The translations under genes and the position numbers were made by a program. Of a stretch of 64,000 nucleotides of DNA, positions 7,272-15,196 are shown piece by piece. Numbering within the stretch: the first letter of the stretch is position 1; each line of letters opens with the position of its first letter. The DNA lies in NCBI RefSeq assembly GCF_048265165.1, contig NZ_JBLXCD010000008.1, forward strand, positions 81,988 to 145,987, written 5' to 3'. The notes beneath the pieces are model-generated. The model was not told the origin of the DNA. It did no database searches and saw only the letters and a list, made by a program, of their open reading frames with translations. Origin of the DNA: Oceanospirillum sp048265165. GTDB taxonomy: Bacteria; Pseudomonadota; Gammaproteobacteria; Pseudomonadales; Halomonadaceae.

Positions 7272-7940
7272 CTAAGCGACCTGACTTATTTTCTGGCGGT
7301 AGAGAGCAATATCTTCAATAGTTAATACGGGCATCTGATGGCTGTGGGCAAACCGGATAACTTCCGGTAATCGTGCCATGGTGCCGTCTTCATTGGTCAG
7401 CTCGCAGAGTACACCAAAGGGTTTCAGCCCAGCCAGCTGCGCCATATCGACACTGGCTTCCGTATGCCCTCGACGCCCCAGAACACCGTCTTTGTTAGCT
7501 TTAAGCGGGAAGACATGACCCGGCTTTTTCAGGTCGGAAGGTTGGGCGTTATCGGCAATAGCCGCCTGAATGGTCGTCACCCGGTCCGCAGCAGAAACAC
7601 CTGTGCTGACGCCGCTAGCCGCTTCAATACTGACAGTGAAGTTGGTGTGATTGGTGCTGGTATTATCCTGAACCATCATCGGTAGTTCTAACTGTTTAAT
7701 ACGTTCTTCCGGTAAGCAGAGACAGATAATGCCGGAACATTCGCGGATCATCAGTGCCATCTGTTCATGGGTCATCGTTTCCGCAGCGAAGATCAGATCA
7801 CCTTCATTTTCGCGATGTTCATCGTCCAGTACCAGAATACCTTGTCCTTTTCGTAACGCCTCAATACCACGCTCCACGCGCTGAATAGGTGTGCCGAAAA
7901 AGGAAAGATTATGATTTTTTGATGGGTTTTGCTGATTCAT
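7272..7940 (-). CDS. ribB: 3,4-dihydroxy-2-butanone 4-phosphate synthase
   Basis: A 222-residue stand-alone RibB that converts ribulose 5-phosphate to DHBP plus formate, supplying the four-carbon unit of riboflavin. The acidic metal-binding loop LDDEHRENEGDL (residues 38-49) and the later GRRGHTEASVDMAQLAGL motif are intact. The length fits the E. coli enzyme (217 residues), and there is no GTP cyclohydrolase II fusion. Transcription comes from the right through an FMN riboswitch (8086-8235) and a hairpin (8058-8084), so FMN should repress it. The gene ends at the shared terminator 7221-7248. Confidence 0.96.
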   Translation of the reverse strand: MNQQNPSKNHNLSFFGTPIQRVERGIEALRKGQGILVLDDEHRENEGDLIFAAETMTHEQMALMIRECSGIICLCLPEERIKQLELPMMVQDNTSTNHTNFTVSIEAASGVSTGVSAADRVTTIQAAIADNAQPSDLKKPGHVFPLKANKDGVLGRRGHTEASVDMAQLAGLKPFGVLCELTNEDGTMARLPEVIRFAHSHQMPVLTIEDIALYRQKISQVA

Positions 7941-8057
7941 GGTAATGCTCTTTTGAGTGAATAATAACCAGAATCAGGGCGGCAAGAGGCATATCTGCTT
8001 AACGTGAGGCGTTCGTATCTTCATAGGATACGCATACCTTTTGGCAGGTATAGCAAA

Positions 8058-8084
8058 ACAGGCAGCCATAAAAAGGCCACCTGT
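8058..8084 (-). promoter_or_regulatory. Expression-platform hairpin of the FMN riboswitch
   Basis: Read on the minus strand just after the aptamer, ACAGGTGGCC and GGCTGCCTGT pair (10 bp with two G-U pairs, 7-base loop) and are followed by TTTTGCT. The position between aptamer and ribB suggests a terminator formed when FMN is bound. The short T-run leaves open a purely structural or Rho-assisted mechanism. Confidence 0.6.
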
Positions 8085-8085
8085 A

Positions 8086-8235
8086 ATTCTCTTTTATCCG
8101 GACTATAACCGTCGGCTCTGGAGTTACACCAGATCTGCTTGACCCTGCTGCTGACGGATCAGCTGCAGGCGCTCGTGGGCTTTCTGTAGAAAACAGATTT
8201 ACCACCGGTGGGGAATTTCACCCCGCCCTGAGAAT
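8086..8235 (-). promoter_or_regulatory. FMN riboswitch (RFN element) controlling ribB
   Basis: On the minus strand the conserved RFN blocks occur in order: TCAGGGCGGGGTGAAATTCC, CCACCGGTGGTAAA, AGCCCACGAGCG, GTCAAGCAGATCTGGTG and CCAGAGCCGACGGTTATAGT. ATTCTC at the 5' end pairs with GAGAAT at the 3' end to close P1. It lies about 145 bases upstream of ribB. The known role of this class is FMN-dependent repression of riboflavin genes. Confidence 0.95.
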
Positions 8236-8317
8236 GCCGTGTCATATTAATCAAACAGCCATGTTCACCCAAGTGAATAAATTGATCCGAAAAAGAGATT
8301 TATTCTATTTACTGAAA

Positions 8318-9205
8318 TCAGAGTCTGGTTTCCTTCGCCAGACTGATAAAGCGCTGGATATGAGGGTTATCTTCATCTTGCTGGCGCACCCCCAGAAAGA
8401 TCTGTTTCTGAATACCCTCTTTTCCCAGCCTTATTAGTTCAATGGGCAGGTTCTCGGCGTATTCCCGCCCTAACCATGCCGGTAGCGTTGCCACACCACG
8501 ATTGGCGGCCACCATCTGCAGGATGATCTCAGTGGCTTCCAGTGTTTTATGTTTTTGCGGTCGGCAGTGGGCGGGCAGCAGAAACTGTTGAAAAATATCC
8601 AGCCGTTCGATCTCCACCGGATAGGTGAACAGGGTTTCGCTGGCAAGCTGATCTGGAGCGATCCAGGGATGGTTCGCCAATGGATTGTCCTGATGCACGA
8701 TTAAGACCTGCTCGTAGGGAAAAACCGGCTCAAAGACGATCCCCTCCCGCCAGATTGGATCAGGTGTCACTAAAATATCGATATCGTGGTTAAACAGTGC
8801 TGCCATGCCGCCAAACTGAAAGCGTTGCTTAACATCCAGATCTACCGATGGATAAATGTCCATAAAGGGCGACACCACCTTCAGTAGCCACTGATAGCAG
8901 GGATGACACTCCATACCAATATGCAGGCTACCCTGTTCATTCCTGGCAAAGCGACTCAGGTTTTCATCAATTCGCTCCAGCTGAGGCAGAATACGTTTAG
9001 CCTCTTTCAGCAGATATTCTCCGGCCTGAGTTAGGCGTACCTTACGGCCATCTTTTAGCCATAGAGGGCTGCCAATCTGGCCTTCCAGTTTTTTGATGGT
9101 GTGACTGAGGGCTGACTGAGTCAGGTACAGGCTTTCTGAGGCAGCGGTCAGTGAGCCTTGCTTATCAATGGCGCGCAGAATATTCAGATGAGCACGTTCA
9201 ATCAT
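8318..9205 (-). CDS. metR: LysR-family activator of methionine synthesis
   Basis: A 295-residue LysR regulator. The winged helix-turn-helix spans residues 1-60 (LTAASESLYLTQSALSHTIK as recognition region), then a linker helix and a periplasmic-binding-protein-like effector domain (about residues 90-290). The signature GMECHPCYQWLLKV and the divergent position 170 bp from metE identify it as MetR, which uses homocysteine as coactivator. It is expected to activate metE and repress itself from the shared intergenic region. Confidence 0.93.
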   Translation of the reverse strand: MIERAHLNILRAIDKQGSLTAASESLYLTQSALSHTIKKLEGQIGSPLWLKDGRKVRLTQAGEYLLKEAKRILPQLERIDENLSRFARNEQGSLHIGMECHPCYQWLLKVVSPFMDIYPSVDLDVKQRFQFGGMAALFNHDIDILVTPDPIWREGIVFEPVFPYEQVLIVHQDNPLANHPWIAPDQLASETLFTYPVEIERLDIFQQFLLPAHCRPQKHKTLEATEIILQMVAANRGVATLPAWLGREYAENLPIELIRLGKEGIQKQIFLGVRQQDEDNPHIQRFISLAKETRL

Positions 9206-9235
9206 TCTCTTTTCATCCCTCTTCGTCAGTATTAT

Positions 9236-9285
9236 CTATGAAAAAAGTTAATAGTTTTATGAGAAAGTACCATTATTTTTCATAG
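9236..9285. promoter_or_regulatory. Candidate MetR-binding region between metR and metE
   Basis: A 10-bp perfect inverted repeat, CTATGAAAAA (9236-9245) and TTTTTCATAG (9276-9285), flanks a 30-bp A+T-rich stretch. Within it TGAAAAAAGTTAA (9239-9251) matches the enterobacterial MetR consensus TGAA-N5-TTCA at seven of eight fixed positions. The assignment rests on position and partial match only. Confidence 0.5.
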
Positions 9286-9374
9286 ATTGCATGATTTAGG
9301 CTACAGCCATTGATTGAATAGCGTTGAGACAAGGCGCGAAAAAAGACGCAAACTGAGATTTGAAAGGAATTAAA

Positions 9375-11729
9375 ATGGCTTTAGTACACAATCTGGGCTT
9401 CCCTCGTATCGGCGCAAAGAGGGAACTGAAATTTGCTCAGGAAGGTTTTTGGAAAGGGGCGTCCTCGGCGGATCAGCTGCTCAGCACTGCAAAATCGATT
9501 CGTACTACTAACTGGCAGCAGCAAGCCGATCTTGATCTGGTGCCTGTGGGGGATTTTTCACTTTACGATCAGGTACTGGATATGAGTTTCACCCTGGGCA
9601 ACCTGCCTGCACGGGTTCAGGGGCTGGAAGGTCGTGAGTTGGATCGTTACTTCCGCGTCGCGAGGGGGCGTTCAGCAGAGGACAGCGACTGCAACAGTGT
9701 ACATGCCGGAGAGATGACCAAATGGTTCGATACCAATTACCACTATATTGTACCTGAGGTGACCGCTGATACCCGGTTCAGCCTGAACCCGGAGCGTATT
9801 CTGACTCAACTGGCTGAAGCGCAGATTCAGTTAGGGTTAGACAAAGCCAAGCCGGTGATTATTGGTCCGTTGACCTACCTTTGGCTGAGTAAAGCGAAGG
9901 ATGACTCTGACCCACTGGTACTGCTGGATCAGTTACTGCCGATATACAGTGCGCTTCTGGAGCAGCTGGCGGATGCCGGTGTCCCATGGGTTCAGATCGA
10001 TGAACCGATATTGGTGACTGAACTGGATGCCCGCTGGAAGCAGGCCTTTGAACATGCCTATCACACTCTGAAAGCCAACCGGCCTGAGGTGTTGGTTGCC
10101 AGCTACTTTGGGACACTTAAGGACAACCTGCAACTGGCCTGTAATCTGCCAGTGGCAGGCCTGCATATTGATGGCGTTCGCGGTCGGGAGGAAGTTACTA
10201 AAGTAGTGGACTGGCTGCCGGGTCATAAAGTGCTGTCTATTGGCGCAGTGGATGGCCGTAATATCTGGAAAACGGATCTTAAACGTGCTCTGGACTGGCT
10301 GGAGCCGATAGCCGCTAAGCTTGGAGATCGTCTGTGGTTGGCGCCCTCCTGCTCGCTGCTGCATGTTCCTGTGGATCTGGAAAGTGAAGTTTCCCAGGAT
10401 GAAGATAAGCCAGCAACCCTGGATAGTGAACTGATTCGCTGGTTGGCCTTTGCTAAACAGAAACTGGCGGAAGTGCAGCTGTTGGGCCGAGCCATTAATG
10501 AAGGACGTGAAGCCGTTGCGGATCAATTAGCTGATAATCAGGCGGCGATTACCAGTCGTCGACTGTCTGAGCGGGTGCATAACCGTGAGGTTAAAGCCAA
10601 TGTTGGCGGTATCACCTCGGGCTTTGGCCAGCGCCAAAGTGCTTATGCCCAGCGAGCCGCCAAACAGGCTGAACGCTTAAAGCTGCCGCTGTATCCAACC
10701 ACTACGATTGGCTCTTTCCCGCAGACTGCTGAGATCCGTAAAGCTCGTCTGGCCTATAAAAAGCAGGAGCTAAGTGAGGCGGACTATCAAGCACAGATGA
10801 AAGCCGAGATTGAGCGCGCGGTTCTGGAGCAGGAGAAACTGGGGCTGGATGTGCTGGTGCACGGAGAGGCCGAGCGTAACGATATGGTGGAATACTTCGG
10901 TGAGCAGCTGGAAGGTTATGCTTTCAGCCGTTTTGGCTGGGTGCAGTCTTATGGCTCCCGTTGTGTTAAACCGCCGATTCTATTTGGTGATATCAGTCGC
11001 CCGCAGCCGATGACTGTTGCCTGGACGCAGTTTGCTCAGTCCCTGACGGACAAACCGATGAAGGGCATGCTCACAGGCCCGGTGACCATTTTGAACTGGT
11101 CCTTTGTACGGGATGATCAGCCCCGGAAAGAGAGCTGCATGCAGTTGGCTCTGGCGATTCGCCAGGAGGTTCAGGATCTGGAGGCTGCTGGGGTGAACGT
11201 GATCCAAATTGATGAAGCGGCCCTGCGTGAAGGCCTGCCCCTGCGTCGCAGCGAATGGCAGCATTATCTGGATTGGGCGGTGAACTGTTTCCGTATCAGC
11301 GCCAACGGTGTGTCCGATGAGACCCAGATCCATACCCATATGTGCTATTCGGAGTTTAACGACATTATTGAATCCATCGCCCGTATGGACGCGGATGTGA
11401 TCACCATTGAAACATCGCGCTCCGATATGGAGCTGCTGGATGTGTTTGAGGCCTTTGAATACCCGAACGAGATTGGCCCCGGTGTCTATGATATTCACTC
11501 ACCGAATATTCCAACGGTTGAGCAGATGGTAAGCCTGATGAGCAAAGCGGCAGAGCGTATTCCCGCAGAGCGCCTTTGGGTAAACCCGGATTGCGGCCTT
11601 AAAACCCGCCAGTGGGCGGAGGTGATTCCCGCGCTGGAGAATATGGTCGTCGCAGCACGGATACTTCGCCAGCAGGCGGCTTCCGGTAAGCCCTCTGGAC
11701 AGGTTCAGAGGGAAGCGGAACCGGCATAA
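9375..11729 (+). CDS. metE: Cobalamin-independent methionine synthase
   Basis: A 784-residue cytosolic enzyme transferring a methyl group from 5-methyltetrahydropteroyl-triglutamate to homocysteine. It has the duplicated barrel architecture. The zinc ligands are all present at His655, Cys657, Glu679 and Cys740, each exactly 14 positions beyond E. coli H641, C643, E665 and C726. The start begins MALVHNLGFPRIGAKRELK; AAAGGA lies six bases upstream, so the in-frame TTG at 9360 is rejected. It is divergent from metR, which should activate it, and followed by its own terminator. Confidence 0.97.
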   Translation: MALVHNLGFPRIGAKRELKFAQEGFWKGASSADQLLSTAKSIRTTNWQQQADLDLVPVGDFSLYDQVLDMSFTLGNLPARVQGLEGRELDRYFRVARGRSAEDSDCNSVHAGEMTKWFDTNYHYIVPEVTADTRFSLNPERILTQLAEAQIQLGLDKAKPVIIGPLTYLWLSKAKDDSDPLVLLDQLLPIYSALLEQLADAGVPWVQIDEPILVTELDARWKQAFEHAYHTLKANRPEVLVASYFGTLKDNLQLACNLPVAGLHIDGVRGREEVTKVVDWLPGHKVLSIGAVDGRNIWKTDLKRALDWLEPIAAKLGDRLWLAPSCSLLHVPVDLESEVSQDEDKPATLDSELIRWLAFAKQKLAEVQLLGRAINEGREAVADQLADNQAAITSRRLSERVHNREVKANVGGITSGFGQRQSAYAQRAAKQAERLKLPLYPTTTIGSFPQTAEIRKARLAYKKQELSEADYQAQMKAEIERAVLEQEKLGLDVLVHGEAERNDMVEYFGEQLEGYAFSRFGWVQSYGSRCVKPPILFGDISRPQPMTVAWTQFAQSLTDKPMKGMLTGPVTILNWSFVRDDQPRKESCMQLALAIRQEVQDLEAAGVNVIQIDEAALREGLPLRRSEWQHYLDWAVNCFRISANGVSDETQIHTHMCYSEFNDIIESIARMDADVITIETSRSDMELLDVFEAFEYPNEIGPGVYDIHSPNIPTVEQMVSLMSKAAERIPAERLWVNPDCGLKTRQWAEVIPALENMVVAARILRQQAASGKPSGQVQREAEPA

Positions 11730-11772
11730 CGCTGAGATAACTTTCGCAATCACAAGCTGAAAATACACAAAG

Positions 11773-11819
11773 CTCCCGTTATCTGATTCTCTGAGATAGT
11801 GGGGGTTTTGTTTGTTTTG
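11773..11819 (+). terminator. Intrinsic terminator of metE
   Basis: CTCCCGTTATCT pairs with AGATAGTGGGGG (12 bp including three G-U pairs) around a nine-base loop and is followed by TTTTGTTTGTTTTG on the plus strand. Confidence 0.8.
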
Positions 11820-11859
11820 ACGATCGCTTAGCTGAGATCAAGTGGATGCCTGGAAAGAA

Positions 11860-12372
11860 TCAGGGCGCGTTACGCTCAATAACTTCCGGGAGCCAGATCA
11901 GGTCGGTAACACCTACATCGATGCCCCGCTGATTAAGCAGAGTGGTCAGCTGCCCTCTATGGTGTGTCTGATGATTAAAAAAATGAGTCACAGCAAGCCA
12001 TAACTCATATTTACGCGGAATAGGGTTCACAATACTGGTGTATCTGAGTTCGTCCTGAAGAGCCTCGTCGGTTAACTGATGGCTCCAGTCGGTTATTTTC
12101 TGATCTGTCACTTTGCGATCAGCCTGAAGTGCTTCAAAATCTGAGTGCAGTTCCTGATTCAGTCCTGAAACCTGAAAGGGTTCATTAAGGAAACGGCCCA
12201 GCCAGATTTTATCACCCAGTAACAGATGGTTGAGGGTGCCATGAATGGATTTAAAGAATGCCCCTCTGTCCTCTTTTCTCTCCTGATCTGATATTTTTGC
12301 ACAGGCTGTGTAGATGCTTTCATTCATCCAATGGTTATAGGATGCAAGATCCCGGACTTGTTGGGCGTGCAT
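11860..12372 (-). CDS. DinB family protein
   Basis: A 170-residue four-helix-bundle protein of the DinB/YfiT type. The three metal-ligand histidines of the family are visible at His49 (HGTLNHLL), His134 and His138 (FFNHQTHHRGQ). The family includes thiol-dependent transferases; many members have no known substrate and the link to DNA damage is historical. A strong ribosome site (AAGGAG) precedes the ATG. It lies convergent to metE and divergent from ung. No LexA box was noticed in the short divergent region. Confidence 0.85.
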   Translation of the reverse strand: MHAQQVRDLASYNHWMNESIYTACAKISDQERKEDRGAFFKSIHGTLNHLLLGDKIWLGRFLNEPFQVSGLNQELHSDFEALQADRKVTDQKITDWSHQLTDEALQDELRYTSIVNPIPRKYELWLAVTHFFNHQTHHRGQLTTLLNQRGIDVGVTDLIWLPEVIERNAP

Positions 12373-12530
12373 AAAAAGACTCCTTTTTCGACGAATTAAA
12401 CAAGCCGCTTTATGAAAGGGTTGCGATGCTCTTTACCACGAGTGTATCACTGCTATGGGAAGCTAATGCCTCAACATACGGCTAATCTGATAAAATCCCT
12501 GAAATTTTTAACCAGCGGGATAGACATATT

Positions 12531-13220
12531 ATGGCGATTGATCTGCCGGATGATTGGTTGGCGGTACTGGGCAGCGAGTTTGAACAACCCTATATGCAGA
12601 ATCTGAAAGCCTTTTTGGCGGAGGAAAAAGCACAGGGCAAGGTGATCTATCCCCGCTCATCGGATTGGTTTAGTGCTTTTAAGTACACGCCGCTGGATCA
12701 GGTCAAGGTGGTGATCCTGGGGCAGGACCCTTACCATGGGCCAAATCAGGCACATGGACTTTGTTTTTCCGTACGTCCTGGGGTTAAAACACCACCGTCT
12801 CTGGTGAATATCTATAAGGAGTTGCAAAGCGACCTGGGTATACAACCGGTCAATCACGGTTATCTGACCAGCTGGGCGAAGCAGGGCGTATTGATGATCA
12901 ATGCGGTGCTGACAGTGGAGCAGGCTAATGCCGGTTCCCATCAGAAAAAAGGCTGGGAGCAGTTCACCGATAAGGTGATTCATGTGATCAATGAACAGCT
13001 CGATGGTGTGGTGTTTCTGCTGTGGGGCAGCTATGCCCAAAAGAAAGCGGCTTTTGTGGATCAGAACAAACATCTGGTACTGAAGTCGGTGCACCCGTCA
13101 CCGCTGTCGGCGCACCGTGGCTTCTTTGGTAATCATCAGTTTAGTCAGGCCAATGCGTTTCTGGTCTCCCGTGGTAAACAGCCGATCAATTGGCAGCTGC
13201 CGGAGCAGCCGGAAGCCTGA
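12531..13220 (+). CDS. ung: Uracil-DNA glycosylase
   Basis: A 229-residue family-1 uracil-DNA glycosylase that removes uracil from DNA to start base-excision repair. The water-activating motif GQDPYHG carries Asp66, the uracil pocket is GLCFSVRPG, LLWGSYAQKK supplies the Asn-region loop, and HPSPLSAHRGFFG carries His188. The length matches E. coli Ung (229). It is a single plus-strand gene between DinB and ygfZ and ends at the hairpin 13278-13317. Confidence 0.97.
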   Translation: MAIDLPDDWLAVLGSEFEQPYMQNLKAFLAEEKAQGKVIYPRSSDWFSAFKYTPLDQVKVVILGQDPYHGPNQAHGLCFSVRPGVKTPPSLVNIYKELQSDLGIQPVNHGYLTSWAKQGVLMINAVLTVEQANAGSHQKKGWEQFTDKVIHVINEQLDGVVFLLWGSYAQKKAAFVDQNKHLVLKSVHPSPLSAHRGFFGNHQFSQANAFLVSRGKQPINWQLPEQPEA

Positions 13221-13277
13221 TCTTTTTTGGAATGAATATTCAGAAGTGATTAGAGTTGCTGTGAGCTGCAGAGAAAT

Positions 13278-13317
13278 GCAAAAGACGCGAATCTTTCGAT
13301 TCGCGCCCTTTGCTTTT
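13278..13317. terminator. Terminator between convergent ung and ygfZ
   Basis: CGCGAATC-TTTC-GATTCGCG forms an 8-bp perfect stem, extended by outer GCAAA and TTTGC; CCCTTTGCTTTTG follows on the plus strand and TTTTGCATTTCTC on the minus strand. It lies between the ends of the two convergent genes. Confidence 0.7.
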
Positions 13318-13357
13318 GAGTGTCTTACTCACGGGAGGAAAACAAGAGGAAAGAGGA

Positions 13358-14320
13358 TCAGATCTCCTGCTTTTCCAGTCCGTAAGGCAGGTCTATCAGG
13401 GTCAGTGGCTGATCATCTGCCGTTAGCAGAGGTTCTTCCAGTGTGTTGTCTTTCAGTACCGCTAACAGTTCGGTTTTGCCTTCAGCGTTGATAGCGCTTA
13501 ACAGTACTTCACCCGCTTCGGTTTTATCCCCTTCCATCAGGCAAACCACTTGATCACCAGCCTTAGCTTCGCCATCGCCTATTAATCGCTGCAGGCGCTT
13601 TTTAACACCGCCACGGTACTGGGCGCGGGCGATAATCTCCTGACCGGTATAACAGCCTTTCTTAAAGCTGATGGCACCGGTGGCCTGATAGTTGAGCATC
13701 TGAGGGATAAACTGATCGGTGTGGCTCTGCTCCAGCAGAATCTGTACGTTTTCGATCTGGGTCAGATTCCAGGTGGTTTCACTTACCGGTGTCAGCTCGC
13801 TGTTATTGCTGCCGTTAAAGAGTGCTGTCAGAGTTTCAAAGCGGCATAGGCCGATACTGCGCTCGGTCACTCCGGGCAGATTAAAAGCATCTACGCTTTC
13901 GACCTTTGCATCAGCATGATTAAAACCAACCACGGCGATCTCATCGGATTTGTCTTCAAATGTGCAGCGATAAAGCGGCGCAAACTTGCTCAGGTTGGTT
14001 TGGGTCGTTTCCAGTGTTGAGCGTGGCAATAACAGCAGCAGACCTTCCGGGTGCCGCACCACATAAAACGTGGCGTAGGGGCGGCCTTTTGGCGAGGTCA
14101 GCAGAGAAAGGCGCAGTTCACCTTCCGGCAGATCCTCAATCTTCTGACTGGCTTGACCATGCAGCAGTTTAGCGGCCATATCGCCTTTGATCAGAAGTAC
14201 CCCCATACTGGGTAGCGGGCTGAAGGTTTTGGTGGTGCCGAGCTGTTTTGCCTGTTCCTGTAAAGTGGTGTCGATCTCGGGTAGTTGCTCGTATCGGTTG
14301 ATGCTCGGTGTTGATTCCAT
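13358..14320 (-). CDS. ygfZ: Folate-binding Fe-S cluster maturation protein YgfZ
   Basis: A 320-residue GcvT-like tetrahydrofolate-binding protein that helps assemble or repair iron-sulfur clusters in certain enzymes. The diagnostic motif KGCYTGQEIIARAQYRGGVK, with its conserved cysteine, is intact near residue 225. The N-terminal half has the folate-barrel pattern (LLHGQASQKIEDL, LLTSPKGRPYATFYVVR). The length fits E. coli YgfZ (326). The window is rich in Fe-S enzymes that could profit from it (APS reductase and AcnD). It is convergent with ung. Confidence 0.93.
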   Translation of the reverse strand: MESTPSINRYEQLPEIDTTLQEQAKQLGTTKTFSPLPSMGVLLIKGDMAAKLLHGQASQKIEDLPEGELRLSLLTSPKGRPYATFYVVRHPEGLLLLLPRSTLETTQTNLSKFAPLYRCTFEDKSDEIAVVGFNHADAKVESVDAFNLPGVTERSIGLCRFETLTALFNGSNNSELTPVSETTWNLTQIENVQILLEQSHTDQFIPQMLNYQATGAISFKKGCYTGQEIIARAQYRGGVKKRLQRLIGDGEAKAGDQVVCLMEGDKTEAGEVLLSAINAEGKTELLAVLKDNTLEEPLLTADDQPLTLIDLPYGLEKQEI

Positions 14321-14652
14321 AGCGGTTCCATAGGATTGGTGGCGGTTGAGCGCGTTAATTGTTAACCCGTTTCCGGTGCAGCGTTATCTGGGTTATCGCG
14401 TCAGCCATCCGGCAGTAAATATTTTAGTATTTTAAGCTGACCTCTGAAATCCGACAGGCTTCAGCTATCATTATTGAGTGCTTACTTAATGTTGGTTTTC
14501 CAAGAGCTGATTTCAAGTCTAAATCGCTTTATCTCTCAAATGGTTGGCCGAACGGGCAAGCGCCATAGCATTGCTTAAACCTGATATGAAACCTATCAGG
14601 TCTATAACAGGCTTAAGTATTAAAATGGGTCGTTCCGGTTGGTAAAGGCTTG
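14321..14652. other. Intergenic region upstream of the copper genes
   Basis: About 330 bases without a convincing ORF. The main structure is a nested inverted repeat at 14574-14617: ACCTGATA with TATCAGGT (8 bp, loop TGAAACC), enclosed by CTTAA with TTAAG. It may be an operator or a terminator without T-tract. The minus-strand ygfZ promoter must lie at the left end. Confidence 0.45.
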
Positions 14653-14680
14653 ACCCTGAAGCTTACTTTAGGGTTTAAGC
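14650..14680 (+). promoter_or_regulatory. CueR-type (MerR family) promoter/operator for the copper genes
   Basis: TTGACC (14650-14655) and TTAAGC (14675-14680) are separated by exactly 19 bases, the long spacer typical of MerR-family promoters. Inside it ACCCTGAAG-CTTA-CTTTAGGGT (14653-14674) is an inverted repeat with 8 of 9 pairs, similar in layout to Cu(I)-sensing CueR operators. It precedes the copper chaperone and CopA genes. No cueR gene is in the window. Confidence 0.75.
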
Positions 14681-14807
14681 TTGCCCTGTTAGCACGGCCA
14701 ATCGAACAGTGTTTCGCTTTTCTCTACTATTTTGTATGGTGTGCATTATTTTGCGCGGTGAGTTTCGGGGCCGCTCTGGGTTCAGATTTTTTATATAGGT
14801 GGTTATT

Positions 14808-15014
14808 GTGAGTAAAGAAATGGTTATTACCCTGGAAGGCTTATCCTGTAACGGTTGTGTGAACTCGGTAACCACAGCCTTGATGATGGTGGATGGGGTT
14901 GAGCAGGCCGATGTGACACTTTATGAAGCTCACGTTACCGGTACGATGAAGCTCGAAGATCTGATCGATGCGGTGGAAGAAGCCGGTTTTGATGCGGAAG
15001 AGAAAAAGGACTGA
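14808..15014 (+). CDS. CopZ-like heavy-metal-associated (HMA) copper chaperone
   Basis: A 68-residue single HMA domain. The metal-binding loop reads GLSCNGC, i.e. a CxxC like that of CopZ/Atx1 proteins but with Leu-Ser in place of the usual Met-x. The fold pattern (beta-alpha-beta-beta-alpha-beta) is complete to the final EEAGFDAEE. The start is set at GTG 14808 because AGGTGG lies five bases upstream; ATG 14820 is the alternative. It probably carries Cu(I) to the CopA encoded 180 bp downstream, under the CueR-type promoter. Confidence 0.88.
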   Translation: MSKEMVITLEGLSCNGCVNSVTTALMMVDGVEQADVTLYEAHVTGTMKLEDLIDAVEEAGFDAEEKKD

Positions 15015-15071
15015 GACTAAAAATCTTAAGAACGAATGGTTTTTCAAATATCTGTTGTGACCTGTATTTGT

Positions 15072-15091
15072 GATCCGGCTTAGGCCGGATC
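15072..15091 (+). other. Hairpin between the copper chaperone gene and copA
   Basis: GATCCGGC-TTAG-GCCGGATC is a perfect 8-bp stem-loop without a T-tract. It could stabilise the chaperone mRNA or lower read-through into copA. Confidence 0.4.
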
Positions 15092-15151
15092 AACCATTTC
15101 TGATGGCCGGGAATCTTACTCTCTTCCCTGATCATACATGACTTGAGTGAA

Positions 15152-15189
15152 GTTGAGCCGTTTGTGGGGAGTTGAGCCGTTTGTGGGGA
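15152..15189 (+). repeat. 19-bp perfect tandem duplication before copA
   Basis: The 19-base unit GTTGAGCCGTTTGTGGGGA occurs twice head-to-tail (15152-15170 and 15171-15189), ending eight bases before the copA ATG. The second copy supplies part of the purine-rich ribosome site GGGGAAAGGG. It is either a recent slippage event or a repeated leader element. Confidence 0.9.
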
Positions 15190-15196
15190 AAGGGTT

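Noticed and set aside
10980..11498. Long minus-strand reading frame inside metE
   Set aside because: It is antisense to strongly conserved metE codons including the zinc ligands; no ribosome site or protein-like motif.
14574..14617. Nested inverted repeat considered as an intrinsic terminator or attachment site
   Set aside because: No T-tract on either strand, and no integrase or duplicated flank nearby; kept only as an unexplained structure.
15152..15189. Tandem repeat considered as a CRISPR or phage attachment remnant
   Set aside because: Only two contiguous copies without spacers, and no cas or integrase genes in the window.
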